NCBI RefSeq assembly: GCF_014217835.1
Contig: NZ_CP055263.1
Location: forward strand, 3,351,501 to 3,415,500
Length of the DNA stretch: 64,000 nt
Source: Metabacillus sp. KUDC1714
GTDB taxonomy: Bacteria; Bacillota; Bacilli; Bacillales; Bacillaceae
Direction of reading: 5' to 3'
Part shown: piece after piece, positions 17,665 through 25,277 of the stretch
Numbering within the stretch: position 1 is the stretch's first letter
How the letters are laid out: every line of letters starts with the position of its first letter
Translations under genes and position numbers: made by a program
The notes under the pieces: generated by a model
Database searches by the model: none
The model's input: the letters and a program-made list of their open reading frames with translations, nothing else
What the model was told of the DNA's origin: nothing

Positions 17665-20496
17665 TTGAAAATAATAGACTTAAAAACAAATCATATTTCC
17701 AATCCATTAGGATTTCATTTCAATAACTACCTTACATTTTCTTATAAAGTAATCGAGGCAACTGGAAAAAACCAAGTTGCAGCTCAAATTCAAGTCGCTT
17801 TGTCACCAGCATTTGAGGACATTTTATATGACACAGGAAGAGATGAGAACCTTAGTAGTTTAGGACATCTCTGTAACCTCAAACTCACTCCACGTTCAAG
17901 ATATTACTGGCGTGTAAAGGTATGGGCAGATAATGGAGACGTTTCGACAAGTGATGTAGCTTGGTTTGAAACCGCAAAGATGAATGAAGAATGGACAGGA
18001 ACATGGATCACACCAGATCTTTCACCTGAAATTCATCCTGAGCTTGTGAAAAATATCAAGATTACCAAAAAAGTAGAACAGGCGAGAGTATACATTTGTG
18101 GATTAGGTCTTTATGAAATGTATATTAATGACACAAAGGTTGGCAATGAGTATTTAGCACCGTTTAACAATGACTATGATAATTGGATTCAATACCAAAC
18201 GTACGATATTACAGATAGCTTTAGTAATGGTGAAAATAAGATTAATGTTCTGTTAGGAAATGGTTGGTATAAAGGAAGATTTGGTTTCGAAGGTGGACAT
18301 GAAAACATTTATGGTGATCGGTTTGCATTACTTGCCGAGCTTCACCTCTCATATGAGGATGGTACAACTGAGATCATCTCAACAGATACAAGCTGGGATG
18401 CTCATAAAAGTAAGATATTGGTTAGTGAAATCTATGATGGTGAAATATATGATGATACATTTTCTGATCAAGAAAAATATGCTGTGAACAAAATAGATCT
18501 CGGGAACGATAGACTAACTGCTCGACTAAGTCTACCGGTTATCATAAAGGAAAAGCTGAATCCAGTTGAAATAATTGATACTCCTGCTGGTGAGAAAGTC
18601 ATCGACATGGGACAAAATATGGTTGGGTGGATTGAATTTACAAATCGTTTACCAAAGGGAGGAAAGGTCACCTTACAATATGGTGAAATTCTTCAAGATG
18701 GAAACTTTTATCGTGAGAATCTTCGCGAAGCAAAGGCTGAATTCACATATATTTCTGACGGCGAAGAAAAAACAGTGCGCCCTCACTTTACATTCTATGG
18801 TTTTCGTTATGTAAAGGTAAGCGGTTGGCAAGGTGAATTGGATATCAATGATTTTATAGGTTGTGTCATCTACTCAGATCTCGCACAAACCGGTTTTATC
18901 GAGACAAGTAACTCTCTAGTTAATAAGTTATTTGAGAATGTCATGTGGAGTCAAAAAGGAAACTTTCTTGATATACCGACAGATTGCCCACAAAGAGATG
19001 AACGAATGGGCTGGACCGGAGATGCACAAGTATTTTCTGGAACTGCAGCCTACAACATGAATGTTTATTCATTCTTTACGAAATATGGCTATGATGTATG
19101 GCTAGAACAGAAGGTAAGAAATGGTGCAGTGCCAATGACAGTCCCTGAAATTCCTTCACCTTTTAAACCTGAAACCAGTTCTAGTGCTTGGGGAGATGCA
19201 GCGACAATTATTCCTTGGAATATGTACCTTTTCTATGGAGATGACTCCATCTTAAAGCAACAGTTTCAAAGTATGAAGGCTTGGGTTGATTATATAAAAC
19301 AGCTTGATGAAGAATCAGGTGGTCACCGTTTATGGAGAAATGGGTTTCATTTCGGTGACTGGCTAGCATTAGATGGAGAAAATCCCAAACTACCAATGGG
19401 AGGAACAGATAAATATTTTATTGCATCTGCCTATTATTATTACTCTGCTGACATTGTATCAAAAGCCGCTAGTGTTTTAGGAAAAGTAGAGGTTGAACGA
19501 GAATATAAAAAACTAGCAGAGGATATTCGGAATGCTATCCAAAACGAATATATATCACCTAATGGACGAATCACGATTGATACTCAAACAGCTTATGTTT
19601 TAGCGTTATTTATGGATCTTGTCTCAGAAGATCACAAACAAAGAGTAGCTGATGATTTAGCAAATTGTTTCATGAAAGATAATAAACACTTGAAAACAGG
19701 GTTTGTAGGAACTCCTTATATTTGTCAGGTTCTATCTAAATATGGACACAATGATTTGGCCTATACATTACTACTTAACGAAGATTACCCTAGCTGGTTG
19801 TACGCCATTAAGTTAGGAGCAACAACTGTTTGGGAGAGATGGAACTCTGTTATGCCTGATGGAAAGATGAATCCTGAAGGAATGAATTCGCTAAACCATT
19901 ATGCATATGGATCAATTGCAGAATGGATGTATCGATATATGGTCGGGATAAACCCTGATGAAACGAAACCTGGCTTTAAACATGCTATCATTGCCCCTAA
20001 ACCGCATTGGAGAATGAAATGGGTAAAAGGGAATATGAATACAGCATCAGGAAATTATTATGTCTCATGGCAAATACAAGAGAATGGGCTTTTGGATATT
20101 AAAGTTGAAATCCCGTTTAATTCAACTGCTACACTTATCCTGCCTGATGCTACTAAACAGCTTGTTAGTATAGTTGGTGATGAGGTAGAAATGATCCAAC
20201 AAGAAAATGAAGTAATCATTGAATTGAACAGTGGAACATGGCAATTTACTTATTTACCTACTACCTCATATGTAAAAGAATTTACTAGACATACAAAGCT
20301 TAAGGAATTGCTGGATATTCCGCCGATAAAGGAGATCGTATTAAAGGAAGTACCAGAAATTAGATCGATCCCTCCATATTTGCTTGATCAATATGAACCG
20401 AAAACTCTTGAGGAGATTCTGGATAAAGGAGACTCAAAGTTAGCAACTAATAGGTTAGAAAAAGTAGAGGAACTTTTCCAGTTTGTTACAAATTAA
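17665..20496 (+). CDS. GH78 alpha-L-rhamnosidase (first copy)
   Basis: Large cytoplasmic enzyme (943 aa from the TTG start) that removes terminal alpha-L-rhamnose from glycosides. N-terminal beta-sandwich domains (to about residue 330, with VYICGLGLYEMYIND and NVLLGNGWYKGRFGF) precede the (alpha/alpha)6 catalytic barrel. It carries the acidic motif DCPQRDERMGWTGD at about 440-453 and TTVWERW with E724. A longer frame opens at an ATG at 17638, but GGGAGG lies inside it and is ideally spaced for TTG at 17665. No signal peptide is present. The C-terminus has a charged helical tail of about 80 residues. The promoter shares elements with the GPH transporter and GH1 operons. Confidence 0.95.
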   Translation: MKIIDLKTNHISNPLGFHFNNYLTFSYKVIEATGKNQVAAQIQVALSPAFEDILYDTGRDENLSSLGHLCNLKLTPRSRYYWRVKVWADNGDVSTSDVAWFETAKMNEEWTGTWITPDLSPEIHPELVKNIKITKKVEQARVYICGLGLYEMYINDTKVGNEYLAPFNNDYDNWIQYQTYDITDSFSNGENKINVLLGNGWYKGRFGFEGGHENIYGDRFALLAELHLSYEDGTTEIISTDTSWDAHKSKILVSEIYDGEIYDDTFSDQEKYAVNKIDLGNDRLTARLSLPVIIKEKLNPVEIIDTPAGEKVIDMGQNMVGWIEFTNRLPKGGKVTLQYGEILQDGNFYRENLREAKAEFTYISDGEEKTVRPHFTFYGFRYVKVSGWQGELDINDFIGCVIYSDLAQTGFIETSNSLVNKLFENVMWSQKGNFLDIPTDCPQRDERMGWTGDAQVFSGTAAYNMNVYSFFTKYGYDVWLEQKVRNGAVPMTVPEIPSPFKPETSSSAWGDAATIIPWNMYLFYGDDSILKQQFQSMKAWVDYIKQLDEESGGHRLWRNGFHFGDWLALDGENPKLPMGGTDKYFIASAYYYYSADIVSKAASVLGKVEVEREYKKLAEDIRNAIQNEYISPNGRITIDTQTAYVLALFMDLVSEDHKQRVADDLANCFMKDNKHLKTGFVGTPYICQVLSKYGHNDLAYTLLLNEDYPSWLYAIKLGATTVWERWNSVMPDGKMNPEGMNSLNHYAYGSIAEWMYRYMVGINPDETKPGFKHAIIAPKPHWRMKWVKGNMNTASGNYYVSWQIQENGLLDIKVEIPFNSTATLILPDATKQLVSIVGDEVEMIQQENEVIIELNSGTWQFTYLPTTSYVKEFTRHTKLKELLDIPPIKEIVLKEVPEIRSIPPYLLDQYEPKTLEEILDKGDSKLATNRLEKVEELFQFVTN

Positions 20497-20587
20497 AATT
20501 AAACAACGTTGATGATGCGATTTGAATTTCAAAAAGTTGGGTTCTTTGTTGATTAATCGTAGATAATGAAGAATGAATATAACAGGT

Positions 20588-20625
20588 AAAAACGCTATTT
20601 CTACTTTTGAAATAGTGTTTTTTCT
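20588..20625 (+). terminator. Terminator of first rhamnosidase gene
   Basis: AAAAACGCTATTTC pairs with GAAATAGTGTTTTT around a 7-base loop, followed by TTTTCTC. From here to 20758 no gene is seen; a GGGAGG at about 20735 precedes only a five-codon frame. Confidence 0.85.
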
Positions 20626-20758
20626 CGCGGATTGTTTTCTTTTAATGTGGGGAATGGATCGATACATATTTTATTATTATCAGTGCTTAAAATCATAGTT
20701 CTGCAGTTTGCTCTTATGATCATTTTATACCTAAAGGGAGGAATGAAACGATATTACT

Positions 20759-20826
20759 AATCTTTGATTCAAGCAAACAATCGCTTTCATTTTAACATTA
20801 CCTTACTTGAAAGCGATTGCTAGAAT
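20759..20826 (+). promoter_or_regulatory. GPH transporter promoter with shared activator element and cre
   Basis: It carries the same 20-base element as the rhamnosidase promoter (20759-20778). The cre TTGAAAGCGATTGCT at 20807-20821 overlaps the -10 TAGAAT (20821-20826). In addition CAATCGCTTTCA and TGAAAGCGATTG form a perfect 12-base inverted repeat. The leader to the start codon is about 165 bases with no gene. Confidence 0.65.
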
Positions 20827-20992
20827 GAAGATAAGGTAAGTATTTCGTACTGTAAAATTATCTATACAAGGAGAGTGAAATCTTTATTTAAGATTTGAAT
20901 CTTAGCAGTTCTAATTTTAAGCCTAGGGTCAAATGCTGAAAAATGTAACCGCTATAAAGTATGGTAGTATCAAGTAAAGGAGTGTTCATTTT

Positions 20993-22381
20993 ATGGAAAC
21001 AGCCAAAAAATATAACTTGTATTATGAAAGAACACAAAAAACAGAGCTAAGAAAACGAGAAACAGCTTCATATATTGGTGGTGGACTAGGGAACTCTCTT
21101 TTGTCAGGTCTTATCAATGTTTACTTAATGATTTATGCAACAGACGTATTTGGAGTATCAGCTTTAGCAGTAGGATCAATCTTTTTTATCGCAAAAATTG
21201 TAGATGCAATTTCAGATCCTATTGCTGGTATCATTGTTGATCGAACAAGAACACCTTATGGTAAATTTCGTCCTTATTTAATAGTAAGCAGTATTGCATG
21301 GGTATTGTTAACGATCCTATTGTTCAATGGTCCAGACCTATCTGATTCGGGGAAATTTATCTATTTATTATCAATCTATATTTTATGGGGACTAGCTTTT
21401 ACCTTCTTTGATGTACCATATTGGAGTTTTTCTACAGTAATGACTCAAGATGAATCAAAACGTACTAGGTTAGTTTCAATTGCACGTGTATCAACACTTG
21501 TCGGATTAATACTCTTAATGCTAGCAGGTGGACCAATTGTAGCTTATATTGATAGTATTAATCCAGGGAAAGGTTACTCGAATTTAGCAATTTTTGCTTC
21601 AGTTTTGGCATTGATTTTCATGCTAATTATGGCTTTTGTATGTAAGGAAAGGGTAAAATCTAGTGGTGAGGTTGTAAGTTTAAAGAAAACGCTCTCTTAT
21701 TTGAAAATGAATAGACCTTTACAATTAACACTTCTAACCGCTTTTCTAGGATTATCTATGCCAATTTCACAATCACTTTCCGTTTATTTCGCAGTGAATA
21801 ATTTAGGTAGTATATCATATATGGCTTTGCTTAATATACCAGCCTTGGGCATTATACCGTTAATTCCGATGATCGTACCGGCATTAACAAAACGATTTGA
21901 AAAGAAATATATATTTCTAGTCTGCTCTATCGCACATGCAGTGACACTTTTTATTTTATATGTAATTGGTTATGATATTCAACCACTTGTTTTCATCATT
22001 AATGGAATAACTCTCTTATTTGCATTAATAAATTCAACAATTGTAGCATTGTTAATTACGGATGCAATTGACTATGGAGAGTGGAAGACAGGAAACCGAT
22101 TTGAAGCAATTTCATTTGCTGTACAGTCATTTACGAGTAAATGTCAGGGAGCAATAGCGGGTTTACTTGTTGGTTTAATTCTTACTTATATAGGATATGA
22201 AGCTGCATCGCAGAGTCAAGGAACGGGAACAATTGATGGGATTTTCTTAGGGTTTACGTTGATACCTGCTATTATTAGTATCATTGCAGCAATTCCGATC
22301 CAATTTATTAAGTTTTCAGGAAAAGTTCGTGAAGATGCTTTAGAGGAAATAAAACAAAGAAGATCTAAACTAGATAGTTAA
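20993..22381 (+). CDS. GPH-family glycoside/pentoside/hexuronide:cation symporter
   Basis: Twelve-TM symporter (462 aa) of the melibiose carrier type. ASYIGGGLGNSLLSGL in TM1, the loop DPIAGIIVDRTRTPYGKFRPY (GPH motif D-rich segment after TM2) and TDAIDYGEWKTGNRFEAISF before TM10 are diagnostic. Such carriers import short glycosides with Na+ or H+. Its promoter carries the same element as the two rhamnosidase-containing operons, so the cargo is probably a rhamnose-containing disaccharide or flavonoid glycoside, for example rutinose-type compounds; this is inference. AAAGGAG precedes the ATG. Confidence 0.92.
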   Translation: METAKKYNLYYERTQKTELRKRETASYIGGGLGNSLLSGLINVYLMIYATDVFGVSALAVGSIFFIAKIVDAISDPIAGIIVDRTRTPYGKFRPYLIVSSIAWVLLTILLFNGPDLSDSGKFIYLLSIYILWGLAFTFFDVPYWSFSTVMTQDESKRTRLVSIARVSTLVGLILLMLAGGPIVAYIDSINPGKGYSNLAIFASVLALIFMLIMAFVCKERVKSSGEVVSLKKTLSYLKMNRPLQLTLLTAFLGLSMPISQSLSVYFAVNNLGSISYMALLNIPALGIIPLIPMIVPALTKRFEKKYIFLVCSIAHAVTLFILYVIGYDIQPLVFIINGITLLFALINSTIVALLITDAIDYGEWKTGNRFEAISFAVQSFTSKCQGAIAGLLVGLILTYIGYEAASQSQGTGTIDGIFLGFTLIPAIISIIAAIPIQFIKFSGKVREDALEEIKQRRSKLDS

Positions 22382-22390
22382 TTCTTCAAA

Positions 22391-22431
22391 AACCTACTCG
22401 GGGACATGTGAGCCTGAGTAGGTTATTTTCA
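22391..22431 (+). terminator. Terminator after GPH transporter
   Basis: AACCTACTC pairs with GAGTAGGTT across 16 bases, followed by ATTTTCATTTT. Confidence 0.7.
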
Positions 22432-22482
22432 TTTTAGGATCTGTATGCTATAATTTCATGATTTAAAGTAAGGAGGATTCCT

Positions 22483-23472
22483 ATGAATGGTGATGAGTTG
22501 CGCTCATTTCTATTAACCAACAATACCAAACAAGCAACCGAATGGGATGCTATAAAAAAAGCATTTAATCCGGAAACGGTTGAAATAAATGGAGAGCAAG
22601 TTTATGTGTTTGATATGATCTTTGATTTAACAGTCACTCCTATTGAAGATCCTATTGGGATTTCTCAGCAGTTACCTACTGCGTATGTTCCTATGCATAT
22701 TCATCATTATATTGAATTAATTTATGTTTATCAGGGACAATGCACAATCGTTATGCAAAACGGGAAAATGACCATTTCTGAGGGAGAAATTATTATTATT
22801 GATAAACGAACCCCTCATGCAGTAGAGGGGATTTCGGAATCAGATATTGTAATAGATATTAAACTAAAGCACGACTATTTATCATCTAGTTTTCTTAGTC
22901 GATTTACACATAAAAGCATTATTTCTCAATTTTTGGTAGACTCTCTGATAAACAATCGAAGAGTAAATAATTATCTACACTTTCCATTTGAAAATCGCTC
23001 TAATATAGCCGGAATTATGGAACATATTATGTGTGAGTATTTTGAAAAAGACTTTTGCTCTGCAGATATGATAAACTCCTACCTTTTCATTTTGTTCACT
23101 GAATTAATTCGACACAGTAACAATTCCAATAGTATAAAGCCGGTCGATACTAAGCAAGATGATATTGTTCTCGAATTTCTAAAATATATTGAAGATCATT
23201 ATAAAGATTGTAGTTTAACGAAAATGGCTTCACACTATAATTATCATCCGAACTATGCTTCCTCTGTTCTTAAGAAAGCAACCGGAAAGTCCTTCAAGGA
23301 TCTCCTTCAGATTCAACGATTAAATAAAGCAGCGTTATATTTAACAAACTCGGACCTTCCTGTAGCAGAAATTGCAGAAAAGGTTGGTTACACCAGTTTG
23401 TCTTTCTTCTATAAAAAATTTAATGATATCTTCTTACAAACTCCAAAAGAGTATAGAGAAAATAAACTTTAA
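22483..23472 (+). CDS. AraC-family regulator, likely controller of the rhamnosidase genes
   Basis: Regulator of 329 aa. The cupin sensor lies at about residues 60-130 (PMHIHHYIELIYVYQGQC, ISEGEIIIIDKRTPHAVE), and the double HTH at about 225-327 (LTKMASHYNYHPNYASSVLK, VAEIAEKVGYTSLSFFYKKF). It stands between the GPH transporter and the GH1-GH78 operon, downstream of a terminator, so it probably has its own weak promoter. The shared 17-20-base element before the three flanking operons is the best candidate for its binding site. The likely effector is rhamnose or a rhamnoside; this is inferred from context only. Confidence 0.93.
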   Translation: MNGDELRSFLLTNNTKQATEWDAIKKAFNPETVEINGEQVYVFDMIFDLTVTPIEDPIGISQQLPTAYVPMHIHHYIELIYVYQGQCTIVMQNGKMTISEGEIIIIDKRTPHAVEGISESDIVIDIKLKHDYLSSSFLSRFTHKSIISQFLVDSLINNRRVNNYLHFPFENRSNIAGIMEHIMCEYFEKDFCSADMINSYLFILFTELIRHSNNSNSIKPVDTKQDDIVLEFLKYIEDHYKDCSLTKMASHYNYHPNYASSVLKKATGKSFKDLLQIQRLNKAALYLTNSDLPVAEIAEKVGYTSLSFFYKKFNDIFLQTPKEYRENKL

Positions 23473-23489
23473 TCATTCCCTTCAGAAAA

Positions 23490-23511
23490 GCCGCTTCTAA
23501 AAGCGGTTTTT
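23490..23511 (+). terminator. Terminator after AraC regulator
   Basis: CCGCTT pairs with AAGCGG around CTAA and is followed by TTTTT. A short but typical intrinsic terminator. Confidence 0.7.
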
Positions 23512-23517
23512 CCTATT

Positions 23518-23730
23518 GGCTGTTTTCGCAAACTTTGTTGCTATTTACCATGAAGTGTCGTGTGGTTGATTGCAGCGAGAGTTGCTCGCTTTCCGCGGGG
23601 CGGGCGGTGAGCCGGCGTAAACGAGTGCGGGGTCTCACCTGTCCCGCTGCTCCCGCAGGAGTCTCGCAATCCGTTCCAATCAACCTAAAATAGTTTTTGT
23701 TTTAAAAGCAACAATCTCTTAGAAAAGAGC
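23518..23730 (+). repeat. GC-rich dispersed repeat, copy 1
   Basis: About 213 bases, far more GC-rich than the surroundings. It starts GGCTGTTTTCGCAAACTTTG and ends AACAATCTCTTAGAAAAGAG. The core has CTCGCTTTCCGCGGGGCGGG, GGGGTCTCACCTGTCCCGCT and CAGGAGTCTCGCA. A second copy in reverse orientation occupies 56674-56890. Elements with this core are common in intergenic regions of Bacillaceae (recalled, name not certain). No protein frame is evident. Confidence 0.9.
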
Positions 23731-23771
23731 ATTCCTATTAAATGAATCCAATTATCCAATGGACTATCATA

Positions 23772-23835
23772 TTTGAATCGAGCAATACTTCTCTTTCTTT
23801 TCAACATTAAATTTAATGAATGCGTTTGCTAAAAT
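23772..23835 (+). promoter_or_regulatory. GH1-GH78 operon promoter with related element
   Basis: TTTGAATCGAGCAATAC (23772-23788) is a diverged copy of the element at 17539 and 20762. ATGAATGCGTTTGCT is a one-mismatch cre overlapping the extended -10 TGCTAAAAT (23827-23835). The spacing between element and -10 equals that in the other two promoters, which supports a common activator. Confidence 0.55.
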
Positions 23836-23880
23836 GTAGTAATAAAGCATTTGAACAAGTAAAAGGGAGTGCGAAACGAC

Positions 23881-25149
23881 ATGACATTTAATTTTCCGCC
23901 ACAGTTTATTTGGGGTTCAGCAACTGCAGGACACCAGGTTGAAGGAAATAATATGAACAATGATTTTTGGGCAGAGGAGCATGCAGAGGGATCACCATAT
24001 AAAGATAGGTCTGGTGATGCAATTGATCATTATCGACTTTATGAAAAAGACATTGCACTTATGGCTAGCTTAGGATTAAAAGCCTACCGATTTTCGATAG
24101 AATGGTCCAGAATTGAACCTGAGCAGGGAGAATACTCAAATTCTGCCATCGAACATTATCGTGGTGTTCTTGAAGCATGTCATAAATATGGAATAACACC
24201 TGTAGTGGCTATGCATCACTTTTCTTCACCAAAATGGCTAATGCGGTTGGGGGGATGGGCCAGTCCAGAGATTCCAGAGTTATTTTCCCAGTATTGTGAG
24301 GTTGTGTTTCGTGAACTAGGGCATTTAATTCCTTACACTCTTACAATGAATGAAGTGAATTTACCTGTAATGTTGAGGGAGGTTTTTTCAAGTATTGGTT
24401 TTATACCGCCTGTAGGAATTGAAAGAGATGCATGGGTGGCTCCAAAATGGAGAGAATCAGCAGCTCAGTTATGTGGCACGACAGCAGATAAATATTTCAC
24501 GTTCCATATGATTTCAGACGAAAAATCTATTAAGATATTAAAAGAAGCACATAAAAAGGCACGTGAGGTCATTAAGGGGATTGCTCCAGATACTAAAGTA
24601 GGCTTTTCGATGGCACTTTCAGACATTCAGTCTATCTCAGGTGGTGAAGAGCTTGCCGAGAAGAAGTGGCAAAGTTATTTTGGTCAATTTGAGGATATGA
24701 TTGCTGAAGATGACTTCTTTGGATTACAAAATTATACCCGTGAGACATACGGTCCAGAAGGCCAAGTGGCACCTACTGAAGGAACTGAGCTTACGCAAAT
24801 GGGATATGTATATTGCCCCGAGGCACTTGGAAATGTTATTCGTAAGGTGAAACAGGCTGTGTCAATTCCAATCATGATTACTGAGCATGGAGTGGCAACT
24901 GCAAATGATGAAAGACGTGTAGAATTTATCCGCAGAAGTCTTGAAGGGGTGCAATCTTGTCTTAACGAAGGAATTGATATTATCGGCTATCTGCATTGGT
25001 CTACTTTTGATAATTTTGAATGGAATTCTGGTTATTCTATGCAATTTGGTTTAATTGAGGTTGATCGAACTACACAGGAAAGAAAAGTGAAGGAAAGCGC
25101 ACGTTATCTTGGACGTATTGCTCAAATGAACGCGCTTGTAACGAAATAA
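23881..25149 (+). CDS. GH1 beta-glucosidase-like enzyme
   Basis: Glycoside hydrolase family 1 TIM-barrel protein (422 aa from ATG 23881). The frame opens at a GTG at 23869, but that codon overlaps the AAGGGAG ribosome site, so the ATG is preferred. FPPQFIWGSATAGHQVEGNN at the start and FDNFEWNSGYSMQFGLIEVD near the end are classical GH1. The acid/base motif reads TMNEVN (usual TxNEP) and the nucleophile motif ITEHG (usual TENG), so both glutamates are present but the neighbours differ. It is cytoplasmic and probably removes glucose from de-rhamnosylated flavonoid glycosides. It is co-transcribed with the second rhamnosidase. Confidence 0.92.
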   Translation: MTFNFPPQFIWGSATAGHQVEGNNMNNDFWAEEHAEGSPYKDRSGDAIDHYRLYEKDIALMASLGLKAYRFSIEWSRIEPEQGEYSNSAIEHYRGVLEACHKYGITPVVAMHHFSSPKWLMRLGGWASPEIPELFSQYCEVVFRELGHLIPYTLTMNEVNLPVMLREVFSSIGFIPPVGIERDAWVAPKWRESAAQLCGTTADKYFTFHMISDEKSIKILKEAHKKAREVIKGIAPDTKVGFSMALSDIQSISGGEELAEKKWQSYFGQFEDMIAEDDFFGLQNYTRETYGPEGQVAPTEGTELTQMGYVYCPEALGNVIRKVKQAVSIPIMITEHGVATANDERRVEFIRRSLEGVQSCLNEGIDIIGYLHWSTFDNFEWNSGYSMQFGLIEVDRTTQERKVKESARYLGRIAQMNALVTK

Positions 25150-25206
25150 AGTGGAATCAACATTCTATTATAAAATAAATTTTCTTGTAAATAGAAGAGC
25201 GTGGAA

Positions 25207-25235
25207 AACTGGCATTCTTTAATAAAATGCCAGTT
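25207..25235 (+). promoter_or_regulatory. Intercistronic hairpin between GH1 and GH78 genes
   Basis: AACTGGCATT pairs perfectly with AATGCCAGTT around 9 bases, followed by CCCTA, so not a typical terminator. It is likely an mRNA-processing or attenuating hairpin. Confidence 0.5.
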
Positions 25236-25277
25236 CCCTATTGCCGAAGCGAAAAACAGATTGAGAGGGGAAAACAT

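Noticed and set aside
20735..20762. GGGAGG followed by an ATG as a new gene start
   Set aside because: The frame is only five codons long and merges into the shared activator element.
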